64,000 bases of DNA from Pseudomonas sp. IPO3778. GTDB lineage: Bacteria; Pseudomonadota; Gammaproteobacteria; Pseudomonadales; Pseudomonadaceae. Location of the stretch: contig NZ_JACARC010000032.1 of the NCBI RefSeq assembly GCF_013386825.1, positions 1 to 64,000 of the forward strand. Direction: 5' to 3'. Each line of letters begins with the position of its first letter. Positions within the stretch are counted from its first letter, which is position 1. The position numbers were made by a program, and so were the translations under genes. Below are positions 7,421 to 15,438 of the stretch, piece by piece. A model generated the notes under the pieces. It had not been told where the DNA came from, ran no database searches, and saw only the letters and a list, made by a program, of their open reading frames with translations.

Positions 7421-8752
7421 ATGAACCGCAATCTGCTTTTCAAACTGGGCGCCATCGCGCTGCTGATCGTGTTGTTGTTGATTCCGTTGCTGATGATCCA
7501 CGGGGTGATTACCGACCGTCAGCAACTGCGCGACGACGTGTTGCAGGATATCGCCCGCAGTTCCAGCTACAGCCAGCGCCTCAGTGGCCCGGTGCTGGTG
7601 GTGCCGTATCGCAAGACCGTCCGGGAGTGGAAGCTCAATGAAAAGCTCAACGAACGCTACGAAGAAACCCGTGAGGTGCGCGGTCGTCTGTATTTCCTGC
7701 CGGAACACTTTGCCCTCGACGGCCAAGTGCAAACCGAAGTGCGCGCCCGGGGCATTTACCAGGCGCGGCTGTTCCATGCCGACAGCCGTATCAGCGGGCG
7801 GTTTGTGTTGCCGGAGCAATGGGGCATCAAGGAAAACATTGCCGATTACCGCTTTGATACGGCGTATCTGGCGGTGGGTATCAGCGACATTCGTGGCATC
7901 GAAAACGCGCTGAAGCTGGAGCTGGGCAGCCAGCAACTGGCGTTTTCGCCGGGCACTCAAGTGGCGTGGCTGGGGGAGGGCGTACACGTGATGCTGCCCG
8001 AGCAGGACAGCAAAAAACCGGCGTCTTTTGACTTCGCCTTCGACCTGCGCCTGCAAGGCACCGAGCAACTGCAAGTGGTGCCGGTGGGCAAGACCAGTCA
8101 GGTCAAGCTGGCGTCGAATTGGCCGCACCCGAGCTTTATCGGCAACTTCCTGCCGGCCCAGCGCGAGGTCTCTGCCCAAGGCTTTACGGCCAATTGGCAG
8201 ACCACGTTTTTCTCCACCAACCTGGAAGAAGCCCTGCGCGGCTGCGCGTCGGACGCGGTGTGTGACGACTTCAACGGCCGCAGTTTTGGCGTGAGCTTTA
8301 TCGACCCGGTGGACCAGTACCTCAAGAGTGACCGGGCGATCAAATACGCGCTGCTGTTTATCGCCCTGACGTTCGCCGGTTTCTTCCTGTTCGAGGTGCT
8401 CAAGAGCCTGGCGGTGCACCCGATCCAGTACGCACTGGTGGGGGTTGCCCTGGCATTTTTCTACCTGCTGTTGCTGTCGTTGTCGGAGCACATCGGATTT
8501 GGCCCGGCCTACCTGATCTCGGCGGCTGCCTGTGTGCTGTTGATTGGTTTTTACGTCTGCCATGTGTTGCGCAGCGTCGCCCATGGCCTGGGGTTTTCAG
8601 CGGGGTTGGCGGCGTTGTACGGCTTGTTGTACGGGCTGTTGAGTGCGGAGGATTACGCGTTGTTGATGGGTTCGCTGCTGTTGTTCGGGTTGCTGGGCAC
8701 GGTGATGGTGCTGACCCGCAAGCTGGACTGGTATGGAGTGGGCAAGCGATGA
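7421..8752 (+). CDS. creD: Inner-membrane protein CreD
   Basis: A 443-residue protein with one N-terminal membrane helix (about 7-27), a large extracytoplasmic domain (about 30-300, with VPYRKTVREW near the front) and six or so C-terminal membrane helices (about 310-435). Length and topology match CreD of enteric bacteria and pseudomonads. The gene is the classical target of CreB and follows creBC here. Its biochemical role is unclear; family studies connect it to envelope integrity and beta-lactam responses. A clean tandem TTCAC cre-tag was not found upstream, so read-through from creC may matter. Confidence 0.92.
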   Translation: MNRNLLFKLGAIALLIVLLLIPLLMIHGVITDRQQLRDDVLQDIARSSSYSQRLSGPVLVVPYRKTVREWKLNEKLNERYEETREVRGRLYFLPEHFALDGQVQTEVRARGIYQARLFHADSRISGRFVLPEQWGIKENIADYRFDTAYLAVGISDIRGIENALKLELGSQQLAFSPGTQVAWLGEGVHVMLPEQDSKKPASFDFAFDLRLQGTEQLQVVPVGKTSQVKLASNWPHPSFIGNFLPAQREVSAQGFTANWQTTFFSTNLEEALRGCASDAVCDDFNGRSFGVSFIDPVDQYLKSDRAIKYALLFIALTFAGFFLFEVLKSLAVHPIQYALVGVALAFFYLLLLSLSEHIGFGPAYLISAAACVLLIGFYVCHVLRSVAHGLGFSAGLAALYGLLYGLLSAEDYALLMGSLLLFGLLGTVMVLTRKLDWYGVGKR

Positions 8753-8841
8753 GCCGGTCGTTGGGGTTGCGGGAAGATCAGCAGGAGGGGGCCCGCTTGG
8801 TGGCGAGGATTATCGGCTTTCTCACCGATTCTGCCGTCCAC

Positions 8842-8941
8842 TGTAGGAGCGAGCTTGCTCGCGAAGAACCTGAGAGCGCCGCGTTAAACCAGATGCGCTG
8901 CGTTATCGTTGGCGACTTTCGCGAGCAAGCTCGCTCCTACA
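8842..8941. repeat. REPIN (paired REP palindromes), copy 1 of the GTAGGAGCGAGC type
   Basis: TGTAGGAGCGAGCTTGCTCG at 8842 and its inverse ending at 8941 enclose about 50 bp. The whole 100-bp unit recurs in inverted orientation at 9598-9697 with nearly the same interior, on the other side of the glutathione transferase gene. Confidence 0.9.
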
Positions 8942-8956
8942 GGGAGGGCGTGGCGT

Positions 8957-9592
8957 TTAAATAGGCGGCTGGGTCTGCAGCATCGACGGGCGCTGACTCA
9001 CCTCGGCATACCACGCCGCCAGCTTCGGATGGCTGGACCGCCACTGCATGCCCGGGTGGCGGAAGTCCAGGTAAGCCAAGGCGCATGCCACGCTGATCGC
9101 GGCCACGTCAAACGGCCCGGCCAGTTCGGCGATGGCGTCCTGTTCCAGCATGTCGAGGGCGCGGCGGATCTTGTCGCGCTGCCCTTCCAGCCACAGGTCC
9201 CAGTGTTTTTCCTCGGGACGCATGGCGGTTTCATAGCGCACCAGCACGGCGGCATCCATGATTCCGTCGGCGGTCGAGGCCAGGGTCAGGCGCCGCCAGC
9301 GGGCCGGGCCGTCGCGGGGGATCAGCGGGGTGCCGGTATGTTGGTGGTCGAAGTAGTCGAGGATCACCCGGCTGTCATGCAATACGTTGCCGTCGGCCAG
9401 GCGCAGCGCGGGGATCTTGCCCAGCGGGTTATCCAGGATCACATCGGCGTCAGGTTTGACCGGCGTGGGCACGCAGGCCTGCAAGGTCACGCCGTCCAGT
9501 TGGCCGGTCTCGTGCAACAGCACCCGTACTTTGCGCACAAACGGCGAGGCAGGGTTGTGGAACAACGTCATGCTAGGGGTGGACATGGGCAT
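8957..9592 (-). CDS. Glutathione S-transferase family protein
   Basis: A 211-residue cytosolic GST. The N-terminal thioredoxin-like domain (about 1-85) starts MTLFHNPASPFVRKVRVLLH, with the catalytic Ser/Cys-type position in SPFVRK and the glutathione-binding LGKIPAL and DSRVILDY segments. The C-terminal helical domain (about 95-205) contains DVAAISVACALAYLDFR. Two ATG codons lie 6 bp apart at the start (MPM); either is possible. Substrate is unknown. The gene stands alone and is bracketed by inverted REPIN copies, so it may be moved or inverted as a unit. Confidence 0.88.
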   Translation of the reverse strand: MPMSTPSMTLFHNPASPFVRKVRVLLHETGQLDGVTLQACVPTPVKPDADVILDNPLGKIPALRLADGNVLHDSRVILDYFDHQHTGTPLIPRDGPARWRRLTLASTADGIMDAAVLVRYETAMRPEEKHWDLWLEGQRDKIRRALDMLEQDAIAELAGPFDVAAISVACALAYLDFRHPGMQWRSSHPKLAAWYAEVSQRPSMLQTQPPI

Positions 9593-9597
9593 TCCTC

Positions 9598-9697
9598 TGT
9601 AGGAGCGAGCTTGCTCGCGAAAGGCGTCAACGATAACGCAGCGCGTCTGGTTTAACGCGGCGCTCTCAGGTTTTTCGCGAGCAAGCTAGCTCCTACA
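9598..9697. repeat. REPIN, copy 2, inverted relative to copy 1
   Basis: TGTAGGAGCGAGCTTGCTCG starts at 9598, and its inverse with one change (GCTAGC) ends at 9697. Read on the other strand, the interior matches the 8842-8941 copy at most positions. It overlaps the 3' end of the small membrane protein gene. Confidence 0.9.
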
Positions 9698-9862
9698 AAA
9701 GGCCCATACCCCAATTACCGCCGGAATACCCAGCCCGACCCAGCTCAACGAATCCCACAACCCGTCCCCCAGCAGTGCTGCAAACAGCCCGGCCGCACTC
9801 AGCAGCCCGATGGCCAGCGGAATGCCAAACACCTTCCAGAAACTCGACTGCCGCGGCTTCAT
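9686..9862 (-). CDS. Small two-helix membrane protein of the siderophore operon
   Basis: A 58-residue protein starting MKPRQSSFWKVFGIP with two predicted membrane helices (about 8-30 and 36-56). Its ATG overlaps the stop codon of the PepSY gene by 4 bp (ATGA), which marks it as a real, translationally coupled member of the iron-uptake operon. The last codons run into a REPIN. Function is unknown; small membrane partners often follow FoxB-type PepSY proteins. Confidence 0.7.
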   Translation of the reverse strand: MKPRQSSFWKVFGIPLAIGLLSAAGLFAALLGDGLWDSLSWVGLGIPAVIGVWAFCRS

Positions 9863-10962
9863 GACGTGGCCGCCTTGCGCCGCACCCACCACAGGTACAC
9901 GCCACTGCCCAGGACGATGATGGTCAGCACGTCCAGCACCGCCCAGAGGATCTTCATCGGCATGCCGCCGTAGTCACCGAAGTGCAGCGGCTGGGACATG
10001 CCCATGGCGTCCATGTACCACGGCCGTTCGGCGATGGCGGTGACTTCCAGGTTGCTGGCGTCGATCAACACCGGCGTCAGCAGGTGCGAGGTCAGGTGGG
10101 TGCTGCCTTTCATGAACACCGCGTAGTGATGCTCGCTGGAAAAGCGTGTGCCGGGGAACGCGATAAAGTCCGGCTCCATGCCGGGAGCGGCCTTGGCGGC
10201 GATCGTCAGCAGGTCGGTGGCGGGGGCGCGCAGGGTCAGCGGCGGGGCATTTTTGTAGGGTTCGATCATCGCGCTGAGGCTGTCGGTGCGCCAGGCGGCA
10301 ATGATCAGGTCGGCGCAGGCGCTGATCACCCCGGTCACGCCCACCACCAACGCCCAGGTCAGGGTGACCACGCCGATCAGGTTGTGCAGGTCGAGCCAGC
10401 GCAGGCGCGTGGATTTGTCCTGGCGCACCGTGGCGAACTTCAGCCGGCGCATGAACGGCAGGTACAACACCGTGCCGGAGATGATCGCCAACACAAACAG
10501 GATGCCCATGAACGCCAGCAGCAACTTGCCCGGCAGCCCGGCGAACATATCGACGTGCAGGCGCAGCAGCACCATCGTCAGCCCGCCGTTGGCCGCAGGG
10601 GTTTCCACGGCTTCGCCGGTGCGGGCGTCGAGCATGAAGGTGTGGGAAGAATTGGGCTCGGTACCGGCGGTGGCGGCCATGATCGCGATCACGCCGTTCT
10701 TGTCGTCTTCGTCCCAGGCCAGGTATTGCATGGCTTCGCCGGGGCGATGGGCCTGAGCCTTGGCCACCAGTTGTTCGAGGTTCAGTTGCGGGGTGTCGGC
10801 GGGCATTTGCGCCAGCTCGGGCTCGTTGCCCAGCAGGTGATCGATCTCGTGGTGGAAGATCAATGGCAGGCCGGTGAGGGCGAGCAGCAGCAGGAATACG
10901 GTGCAGACGAGGCTGGTCCAGGTGTGGATGAAGGACCAGCGGCGGATGGTTTTGCTTTTCAT
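9859..10962 (-). CDS. PepSY-associated membrane protein, FoxB-like siderophore reductase
   Basis: A 367-residue inner-membrane protein. Membrane helices lie near residues 12-35, 145-170, 195-215 and 335-355, separated by periplasmic PepSY-type loops; conserved histidines are in the helices (SFIHTWTS, FHHEIDH, LDLHNLIG). Known of the family: FoxB-type proteins help release iron from siderophores such as ferrioxamine and ferrichrome at the inner membrane. The operon order sigma, anti-sigma, TonB receptor, PepSY matches the foxIRAB region of P. aeruginosa, supporting a Fox-like role. Confidence 0.85.
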   Translation of the reverse strand: MKSKTIRRWSFIHTWTSLVCTVFLLLLALTGLPLIFHHEIDHLLGNEPELAQMPADTPQLNLEQLVAKAQAHRPGEAMQYLAWDEDDKNGVIAIMAATAGTEPNSSHTFMLDARTGEAVETPAANGGLTMVLLRLHVDMFAGLPGKLLLAFMGILFVLAIISGTVLYLPFMRRLKFATVRQDKSTRLRWLDLHNLIGVVTLTWALVVGVTGVISACADLIIAAWRTDSLSAMIEPYKNAPPLTLRAPATDLLTIAAKAAPGMEPDFIAFPGTRFSSEHHYAVFMKGSTHLTSHLLTPVLIDASNLEVTAIAERPWYMDAMGMSQPLHFGDYGGMPMKILWAVLDVLTIIVLGSGVYLWWVRRKAATS

Positions 10963-11024
10963 GTTCTAGCCTTCAGACACACCGAAGCCGCCCACGGGGG
11001 CGGCCTGGTTGTTAACTCAGTCGA

Positions 11025-13454
11025 TTACCACTGGTAGGTGGCACTGGCGACCACGCTGCGTTGGTCGCCGTAGTAGCAGTAGGAAGCATCACAGGTGGAA
11101 ATGTAATCCTTGTCGAACAGGTTGGTGGCGTTCAGTTTCACCGATGCGCCTTTGAGGCTGTTGTCCAGGCGACCGAGGTCGTAATGCACGGACGCATCGA
11201 ACACGGTGTAGGCGTTGGCCTTGCCCAGCCAGGTGTTGCCCTGGTCGCCATAGGTGTTGCCGGTGTAGCGGGCGCCCGCGCCAATCCCGAAGCCGTCGAG
11301 CACGCCGGCGTGCCAGGTGTAGTCGGTCCACAGGGAGGCTTGCTGGTTAGGCATCAGTTGCAGGCGGTTGCCTTTGTATTGGCCTTTTTGAACTTCAGAT
11401 TTGGCCAGGGTGTACGCCGCGATGACCTTAAGGTTGTCGGTCACGTCGGACACGGCTTCCAGTTCCAGGCCCTTGACCTTCACTTCGCCGGTCTGGTCGG
11501 TGATGGATTGGCCACCGGCCCCGAAGCTGGTGACCAGCACGTTCTTTTGGGTCAGGTCATACACCGCAGCACTCAGCAGGGTGTTTGAGCCGGGTGGCTG
11601 GTACTTGACGCCCAATTCCCACTGCTTGCCTTCGGTGGGTTTGTAGGACTCGGTGGGCGAGACGCTGGCGTTGCTCGCCGGCTGGAACGATTCGGCGTAG
11701 GAGAGGTACGGCACGAAGCCAGAATCGAACACATAGCTCAGTGCGGCGTTGCCACTGAAATTCTTGCTGCGGTCGGTATTGGTTGCATCGTTTTTGTTGA
11801 AGTACGTGGTGCCTTGGTGCACCCAGTCTTCGCGACCGCCGAGGGTCAGGCGCCACTTGTCGAGGGCCATCTGGTCCTGGGCGTAAAGGCCGGTCTGGAT
11901 GGTTTTCTGGTTGTAGTCGTAGTAAGCCGTGGAGCGCGCAGGGCGCACAACTGGTTGGGTGTTGATCGGGTTGAAAATGTTGACCGTCCCGGCGCCGCCG
12001 AAGATCGACAGGTATGAGGTGTCGGTGCGTTGGTGGTCCAGGCCGAGCAGCAGGGTGTGGGTGATGTCGCCCGTGGCGAAGTCAGCCTGGAAATTGTTGT
12101 CGACGGCGAACTGGCCGATGTTTTCGTCCACGTTGGTCGACGAGCGGCTGGTGTTGCCTTCGGCATCAATGGTCGAGTACCCGTAGGAGCCGACGGTCAG
12201 TTGCTGGAAGGACAATTCCGACTTGGTGTAACGCAGGTTCTGCTTGAACTGCCAGGTGTCGTTGAAGCGATGTTCAAAGGCATAGCCCAGGGCGTAGTAG
12301 GTGCGGTCGTAGTACTCGTAGTCCGGGTCGCCCAGGTTCTTGTGGTGTGACACATCGCCCAGTGGCGAGTGAATCTTGGTGCCTACAATCGGCAGGAACT
12401 GACTGGTGGCGCCCGTATCGTCGCGAGTGAACTGCGACAGGAAAGTCAGCTTGGTGTCGGTGTCGATATTCCAGGTCAGGCTGGGTGCGATGTTGTAGCG
12501 CTTGTTGTCGATGTGATCGACCTGAGTGCCGGCATCGCGCACCACGCCGCTGAGGCCGTAGAGAAATTTACCTTCATCATCAATCTTGCCGGTGCTGGCG
12601 AAGTTGATCTGGCGATAGTTGTCACTGCCGTATTGCACCTGGATGGCATTGCTCGATTCAGCGCTGGGGCGGCGGCTGACCATGTCCAGCAGGCCGCCCG
12701 GCGGGGTCTGGCCGTAGACCGACGAGGCAGGGCCCCGCAGCAGCGCGAGGCGGTCGAGGTTCCAGGTCTCGGCTTTCGGGTTGGCGTACACGCCGCGAGG
12801 CAGCGGCAGGCCGTCGAGGAATTGGGTGGGTTCGAAGCCGCGCACACGCATCCAGTCGTAGCGGGTGTCACTGCCATAGCTGGCGGACACGATGCCGGGC
12901 ATGTACTTGACGGCGTCGTCCAGGTTCTGGACGTTGCGGTCCTGCATTTGCTCGCGGGTGGCGACCGAAATCGAGCGCGGGGCTTCGACCAGTGCCGTAT
13001 CGGTCTTGGTGCCGGCAGCGGTGCGACTCGCCAGGTAACCATTAACCGGCCCCCACGCACTTTCCGCATCGGCCTGGCCCGTAATGCTCGTCTCCGGCAA
13101 CGCCACAACCCCATCGGGAATCGCTACCAGGCTGAAGGTACCCGCACTGCTTTGCTCCAGTTGCAGGCCAGTGCCACGCAGCGCCTCGCGCAACGCACCC
13201 GGCGCATCAAACTGCCCTTTCACCGGTGCAGACGTCTTGCCCGCCGCCAACCCAGGGTTGAGCGTCAGCGCCAAGCCGGCCTGGCTGGCGATCTGGTTCA
13301 GGGCGGTGGCCAGCGGTGCTGCCGGCAGGTTGTAGGCGCGCACACTGGAGGCCTGTTCGGCGGCGATCAGCTGGGTGCTGGCCAGCGGGGCGCTGAGGGC
13401 AATGGCCACGGCCAACAGGCTGGGGCGCAACAAGGTGTCTAGCGTGCGGGACAT
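11025..13454 (-). CDS. TonB-dependent siderophore receptor with signalling domain (FoxA-like)
   Basis: An 809-residue outer-membrane receptor. A signal peptide (about 1-32) is followed by a secretin/TonB short N-terminal (STN) domain (about 38-110), then the plug domain (IQNLDD-type VQNLDDAVKYMPGIV, RGFEPTQFLDGLP) and a 22-strand barrel ending in the aromatic residue of SVVASATYQW. The STN domain marks it as a transducer that signals to the FecR-type protein encoded upstream. Synteny with a PepSY gene suggests a hydroxamate siderophore such as ferrioxamine; the ligand cannot be proved from sequence. Two Fur-box-like sequences lie just upstream. Confidence 0.9.
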   Translation of the reverse strand: MSRTLDTLLRPSLLAVAIALSAPLASTQLIAAEQASSVRAYNLPAAPLATALNQIASQAGLALTLNPGLAAGKTSAPVKGQFDAPGALREALRGTGLQLEQSSAGTFSLVAIPDGVVALPETSITGQADAESAWGPVNGYLASRTAAGTKTDTALVEAPRSISVATREQMQDRNVQNLDDAVKYMPGIVSASYGSDTRYDWMRVRGFEPTQFLDGLPLPRGVYANPKAETWNLDRLALLRGPASSVYGQTPPGGLLDMVSRRPSAESSNAIQVQYGSDNYRQINFASTGKIDDEGKFLYGLSGVVRDAGTQVDHIDNKRYNIAPSLTWNIDTDTKLTFLSQFTRDDTGATSQFLPIVGTKIHSPLGDVSHHKNLGDPDYEYYDRTYYALGYAFEHRFNDTWQFKQNLRYTKSELSFQQLTVGSYGYSTIDAEGNTSRSSTNVDENIGQFAVDNNFQADFATGDITHTLLLGLDHQRTDTSYLSIFGGAGTVNIFNPINTQPVVRPARSTAYYDYNQKTIQTGLYAQDQMALDKWRLTLGGREDWVHQGTTYFNKNDATNTDRSKNFSGNAALSYVFDSGFVPYLSYAESFQPASNASVSPTESYKPTEGKQWELGVKYQPPGSNTLLSAAVYDLTQKNVLVTSFGAGGQSITDQTGEVKVKGLELEAVSDVTDNLKVIAAYTLAKSEVQKGQYKGNRLQLMPNQQASLWTDYTWHAGVLDGFGIGAGARYTGNTYGDQGNTWLGKANAYTVFDASVHYDLGRLDNSLKGASVKLNATNLFDKDYISTCDASYCYYGDQRSVVASATYQW

Positions 13455-13467
13455 ACGGCGGCTCCTG

Positions 13468-13486
13468 AATGAAAATATTTCTCAAT
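13468..13486. promoter_or_regulatory. Fur box upstream of the siderophore receptor
   Basis: TGAAAATATTTCTCA within this site matches the 7-1-7 Fur model TGATAATnATTATCA at 11 of 14 positions. It lies 14 bp before the receptor start, next to its ribosome binding site. Confidence 0.6.
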
Positions 13487-13528
13487 TGCCTATGTGCCGA
13501 ACGAGATGCAGAAAGTGATAGGGCTGAA

Positions 13529-13543
13529 TGAAAATAATTTGTA
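13529..13543. promoter_or_regulatory. Second Fur-like site upstream of the receptor
   Basis: TGAAAATAATTTGTA matches the same Fur model at 10 of 14 positions. The 13-bp string CTGAATGAAAATA occurs both here (13524) and at the proximal site (13465), 59 bp apart. Confidence 0.45.
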
Positions 13544-13574
13544 TTTGATGAGCGGGGGTGACTTTGCGGGCCTC

Positions 13575-13656
13575 ATCGCAGGCAAGCCAGCTCCCACAGT
13601 GGGCCAGGTTTATCAGGTTGAACACCGTCCACTGTGGGAGCTGGCTTGCCTGCGAT
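13575..13656. repeat. REP pair of the GCAGGCAAGCCAGCTCCCAC type
   Basis: ATCGCAGGCAAGCCAGCTCC and its inverse form a long hairpin. It sits between the anti-sigma gene and the receptor gene, so it may shape read-through between them. The same family occurs at 29126 and 33055. Confidence 0.85.
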
Positions 13657-13681
13657 AGCAATCGTTAAGCCGTCCCAAGGC

Positions 13682-14662
13682 TCAAGGTTGTGCCGCAGCC
13701 TTCGGCACCACCTCAACCCACCACGGCGTGTGCTGCTCGATGTGCACCGGCAGGGTCGGCAGCAACGCGTTCAGCGCCAGCTGGGTGTCGTGCAGCGGGA
13801 AGCTGCCGGTGATTCGCAGGTCGGCCACCTGTTTATCCACACCCAGGTACCCGGTGCGGTAGCGGCTCAGCTCAGCAACCACATCGCCGAGCCGCGCGTT
13901 GTCCACCACCAGCATGCCGCGGGTCCAGGCGTCGGTGCCGGGGCTCACGGCCAGCATCGGGCCGAGGCCGTCGCGGCGCATCAGCACTTGCTGGCCTTCC
14001 TTGAAGATCTGTTCCTGGTGCAGCGCCTCCGGCTGCGCGCCGACGGCAGACTGCAACACGCTGAGGCGCGTGCCGTCGTCTTCGCGCTTGACGATAAACC
14101 GCGTGCCCAGGGCGCGCAGGCTGCCTTCGCGGGTTTCGACAAAAAACGGGCGGGCGTCGTTGTGGCCGGTTTCGACGAGGATCTCGCCTTCCTGCAACAC
14201 GATCAGCCGGCGTTTCTCGTCGAAGCGCACATCGATGGCGCTGTGGGTGTTGAGGTTGATCACGGTGCCGTCGGCCAGCTTCAACGTGCGTTGTTCACCG
14301 GTGGCGGTGCGCTGGTCGGCCAGCCAGTAGTTCAGCGGTAGGTAGCGCTGGCCGGCGAACAAGGCCAGGCCGCACACCAGCACCACACTGGCCAGGCCGC
14401 TGCCGAGCTTGCGCACGCGGCGGCGAATGCCCTCGCGCGACTGCAACAGCGCCGCACGCGCCGGGCCCGAGGCCACGCTGAAACGCTGATCGAGCATGCC
14501 CAACTGGCGCCAGGCCCGGGCGTGTTCTTCGTCGCCGGCCAGCCACTTGGCAAACTCTTCTCGCTCCACGGCGCTGCCGTCGCCCGAATCCAGGGACAGC
14601 TGCCAGGCAATGGCCGCGTCGAGCACCCGTGCCGACACCGGCTTGGAACTGGCCGGGCTCAC
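13682..14662 (-). CDS. FecR-family transmembrane anti-sigma factor (FoxR-like)
   Basis: A 326-residue anti-sigma regulator from the GTG at 14662, whose GTGA overlaps the stop of the sigma gene; an ATG at 14692 would add 10 residues. The cytoplasmic N-terminal domain (about 1-80, with DAAIAWQLSLDSG and FAKWLAGDEEHARAW, the DUF4880-type W motif) is followed by a membrane helix (about 100-118) and a periplasmic FecR domain (about 125-220) with a C-terminal STN-interacting part. It relays the signal from the loaded receptor to the ECF sigma factor. Confidence 0.88.
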   Translation of the reverse strand: MSPASSKPVSARVLDAAIAWQLSLDSGDGSAVEREEFAKWLAGDEEHARAWRQLGMLDQRFSVASGPARAALLQSREGIRRRVRKLGSGLASVVLVCGLALFAGQRYLPLNYWLADQRTATGEQRTLKLADGTVINLNTHSAIDVRFDEKRRLIVLQEGEILVETGHNDARPFFVETREGSLRALGTRFIVKREDDGTRLSVLQSAVGAQPEALHQEQIFKEGQQVLMRRDGLGPMLAVSPGTDAWTRGMLVVDNARLGDVVAELSRYRTGYLGVDKQVADLRITGSFPLHDTQLALNALLPTLPVHIEQHTPWWVEVVPKAAAQP

Positions 14663-15177
14663 AGAGGCTCGCCATACAGGGCGATATAGCACTGGCGAAT
14701 GCCCTGGGCCAGGTACTGCCGCACACGGGGCACGGAAACCCCCAGGCGCTGGGCGATTTCGGCGTGGCCCAGGCCATCGAGGCGGTTATAGAGGAAAGCC
14801 GCGCGGGCCTTGCTGGACAGTTTGCCCAGCAAGCGGTCGATGGCCTTGAGGTCTTCGAGGATCAGTTGCTGTTCTTCCGGCGACGGGTGTTCGCTTTCCG
14901 GGATCAGCATCAGTTCGGTGAGGTACGCCTGTTCCAGCGCGGCGCGGCGGAAATAGTCGAACAGCAACCCTTTGGCGATGGCCACCAGAAACGCCCGTGG
15001 CTCGCGGGGTGCACGCAGTTCTTCACGGCCCAGCAGGCGCATGAAGGTGTCCTGGCTCAGGTCTTCGGCGCGACTGGGGCAGGCCACGTTGCGTCGCAGC
15101 CACGCCAACAGCCAGCCGCGATGGTCGCGGTACAACGCGCCAACAAGCTCACTCTGGGGACTTTGGGCTGACGACAA
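14659..15177 (-). CDS. FecI-type ECF sigma factor (FoxI-like)
   Basis: A 172-residue iron-starvation sigma factor: region 2 near residues 15-80 (DLSQDTFMRLL, RAFLVAIAKGLLFDYFRR) and region 4 near 110-165 (LDGLGHAEIAQRLGVSVPRV, RQYLAQG). The open frame extends to 15282, but that includes a Fur-box-like sequence and unrelated residues; the TTG at 15177 gives the normal family length and starts just downstream of the Fur site. The true start is uncertain. It should direct transcription of the receptor operon when its siderophore is bound. Confidence 0.85.
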   Translation of the reverse strand: MSSAQSPQSELVGALYRDHRGWLLAWLRRNVACPSRAEDLSQDTFMRLLGREELRAPREPRAFLVAIAKGLLFDYFRRAALEQAYLTELMLIPESEHPSPEEQQLILEDLKAIDRLLGKLSSKARAAFLYNRLDGLGHAEIAQRLGVSVPRVRQYLAQGIRQCYIALYGEPL

Positions 15178-15202
15178 GGCAACACCGATCGTGAAGTTTA
15201 AA

Positions 15203-15222
15203 CTAACGAGAATTATTCGCGA
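15203..15222. promoter_or_regulatory. Fur box upstream of the FoxI-like sigma gene
   Basis: ACGAGAATTATTCGCGAT contains the symmetrical core GAATTATTC and matches the Fur 7-1-7 model at about 9 of 14 positions. It is about 26 bp upstream of the preferred TTG start. Confidence 0.5.
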
Positions 15223-15305
15223 TTGTGGCAGAGGCGTCGTACGGGTGCAATTGGCGTTGGTCGGGTGGCGGCGTAATGACATCTTTTATGATGATGCAGC
15301 TTGTT

Positions 15306-15436
15306 GTGGCGAGGGAGCTTGCTCCCGCTCGGCTGCGCAGCGGCCGCAATCCAGGCAATGCATTCACTCAGTAGGAGAGCGGTGGGCTGGTTTTGGGGGC
15401 GCTTCGCACCCCAGCGGGAGCAAGCTCCCTCGCCAC
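15306..15436. repeat. REP pair of the GTGGCGAGGGAGCTTGCTCC type
   Basis: GTGGCGAGGGAGCTTGCTCC at 15306 is repeated inverted at the right end (GGGAGCAAGCTCCCTCGCCAC). The unit fills the gap between the sigma factor and the exonuclease gene. This family differs from the other REPs in the window. Confidence 0.85.
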
Positions 15437-15438
15437 GA

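Noticed and set aside
8749..8964. 71-residue plus-strand ORF after creD
   Set aside because: Mostly translated REPIN sequence.
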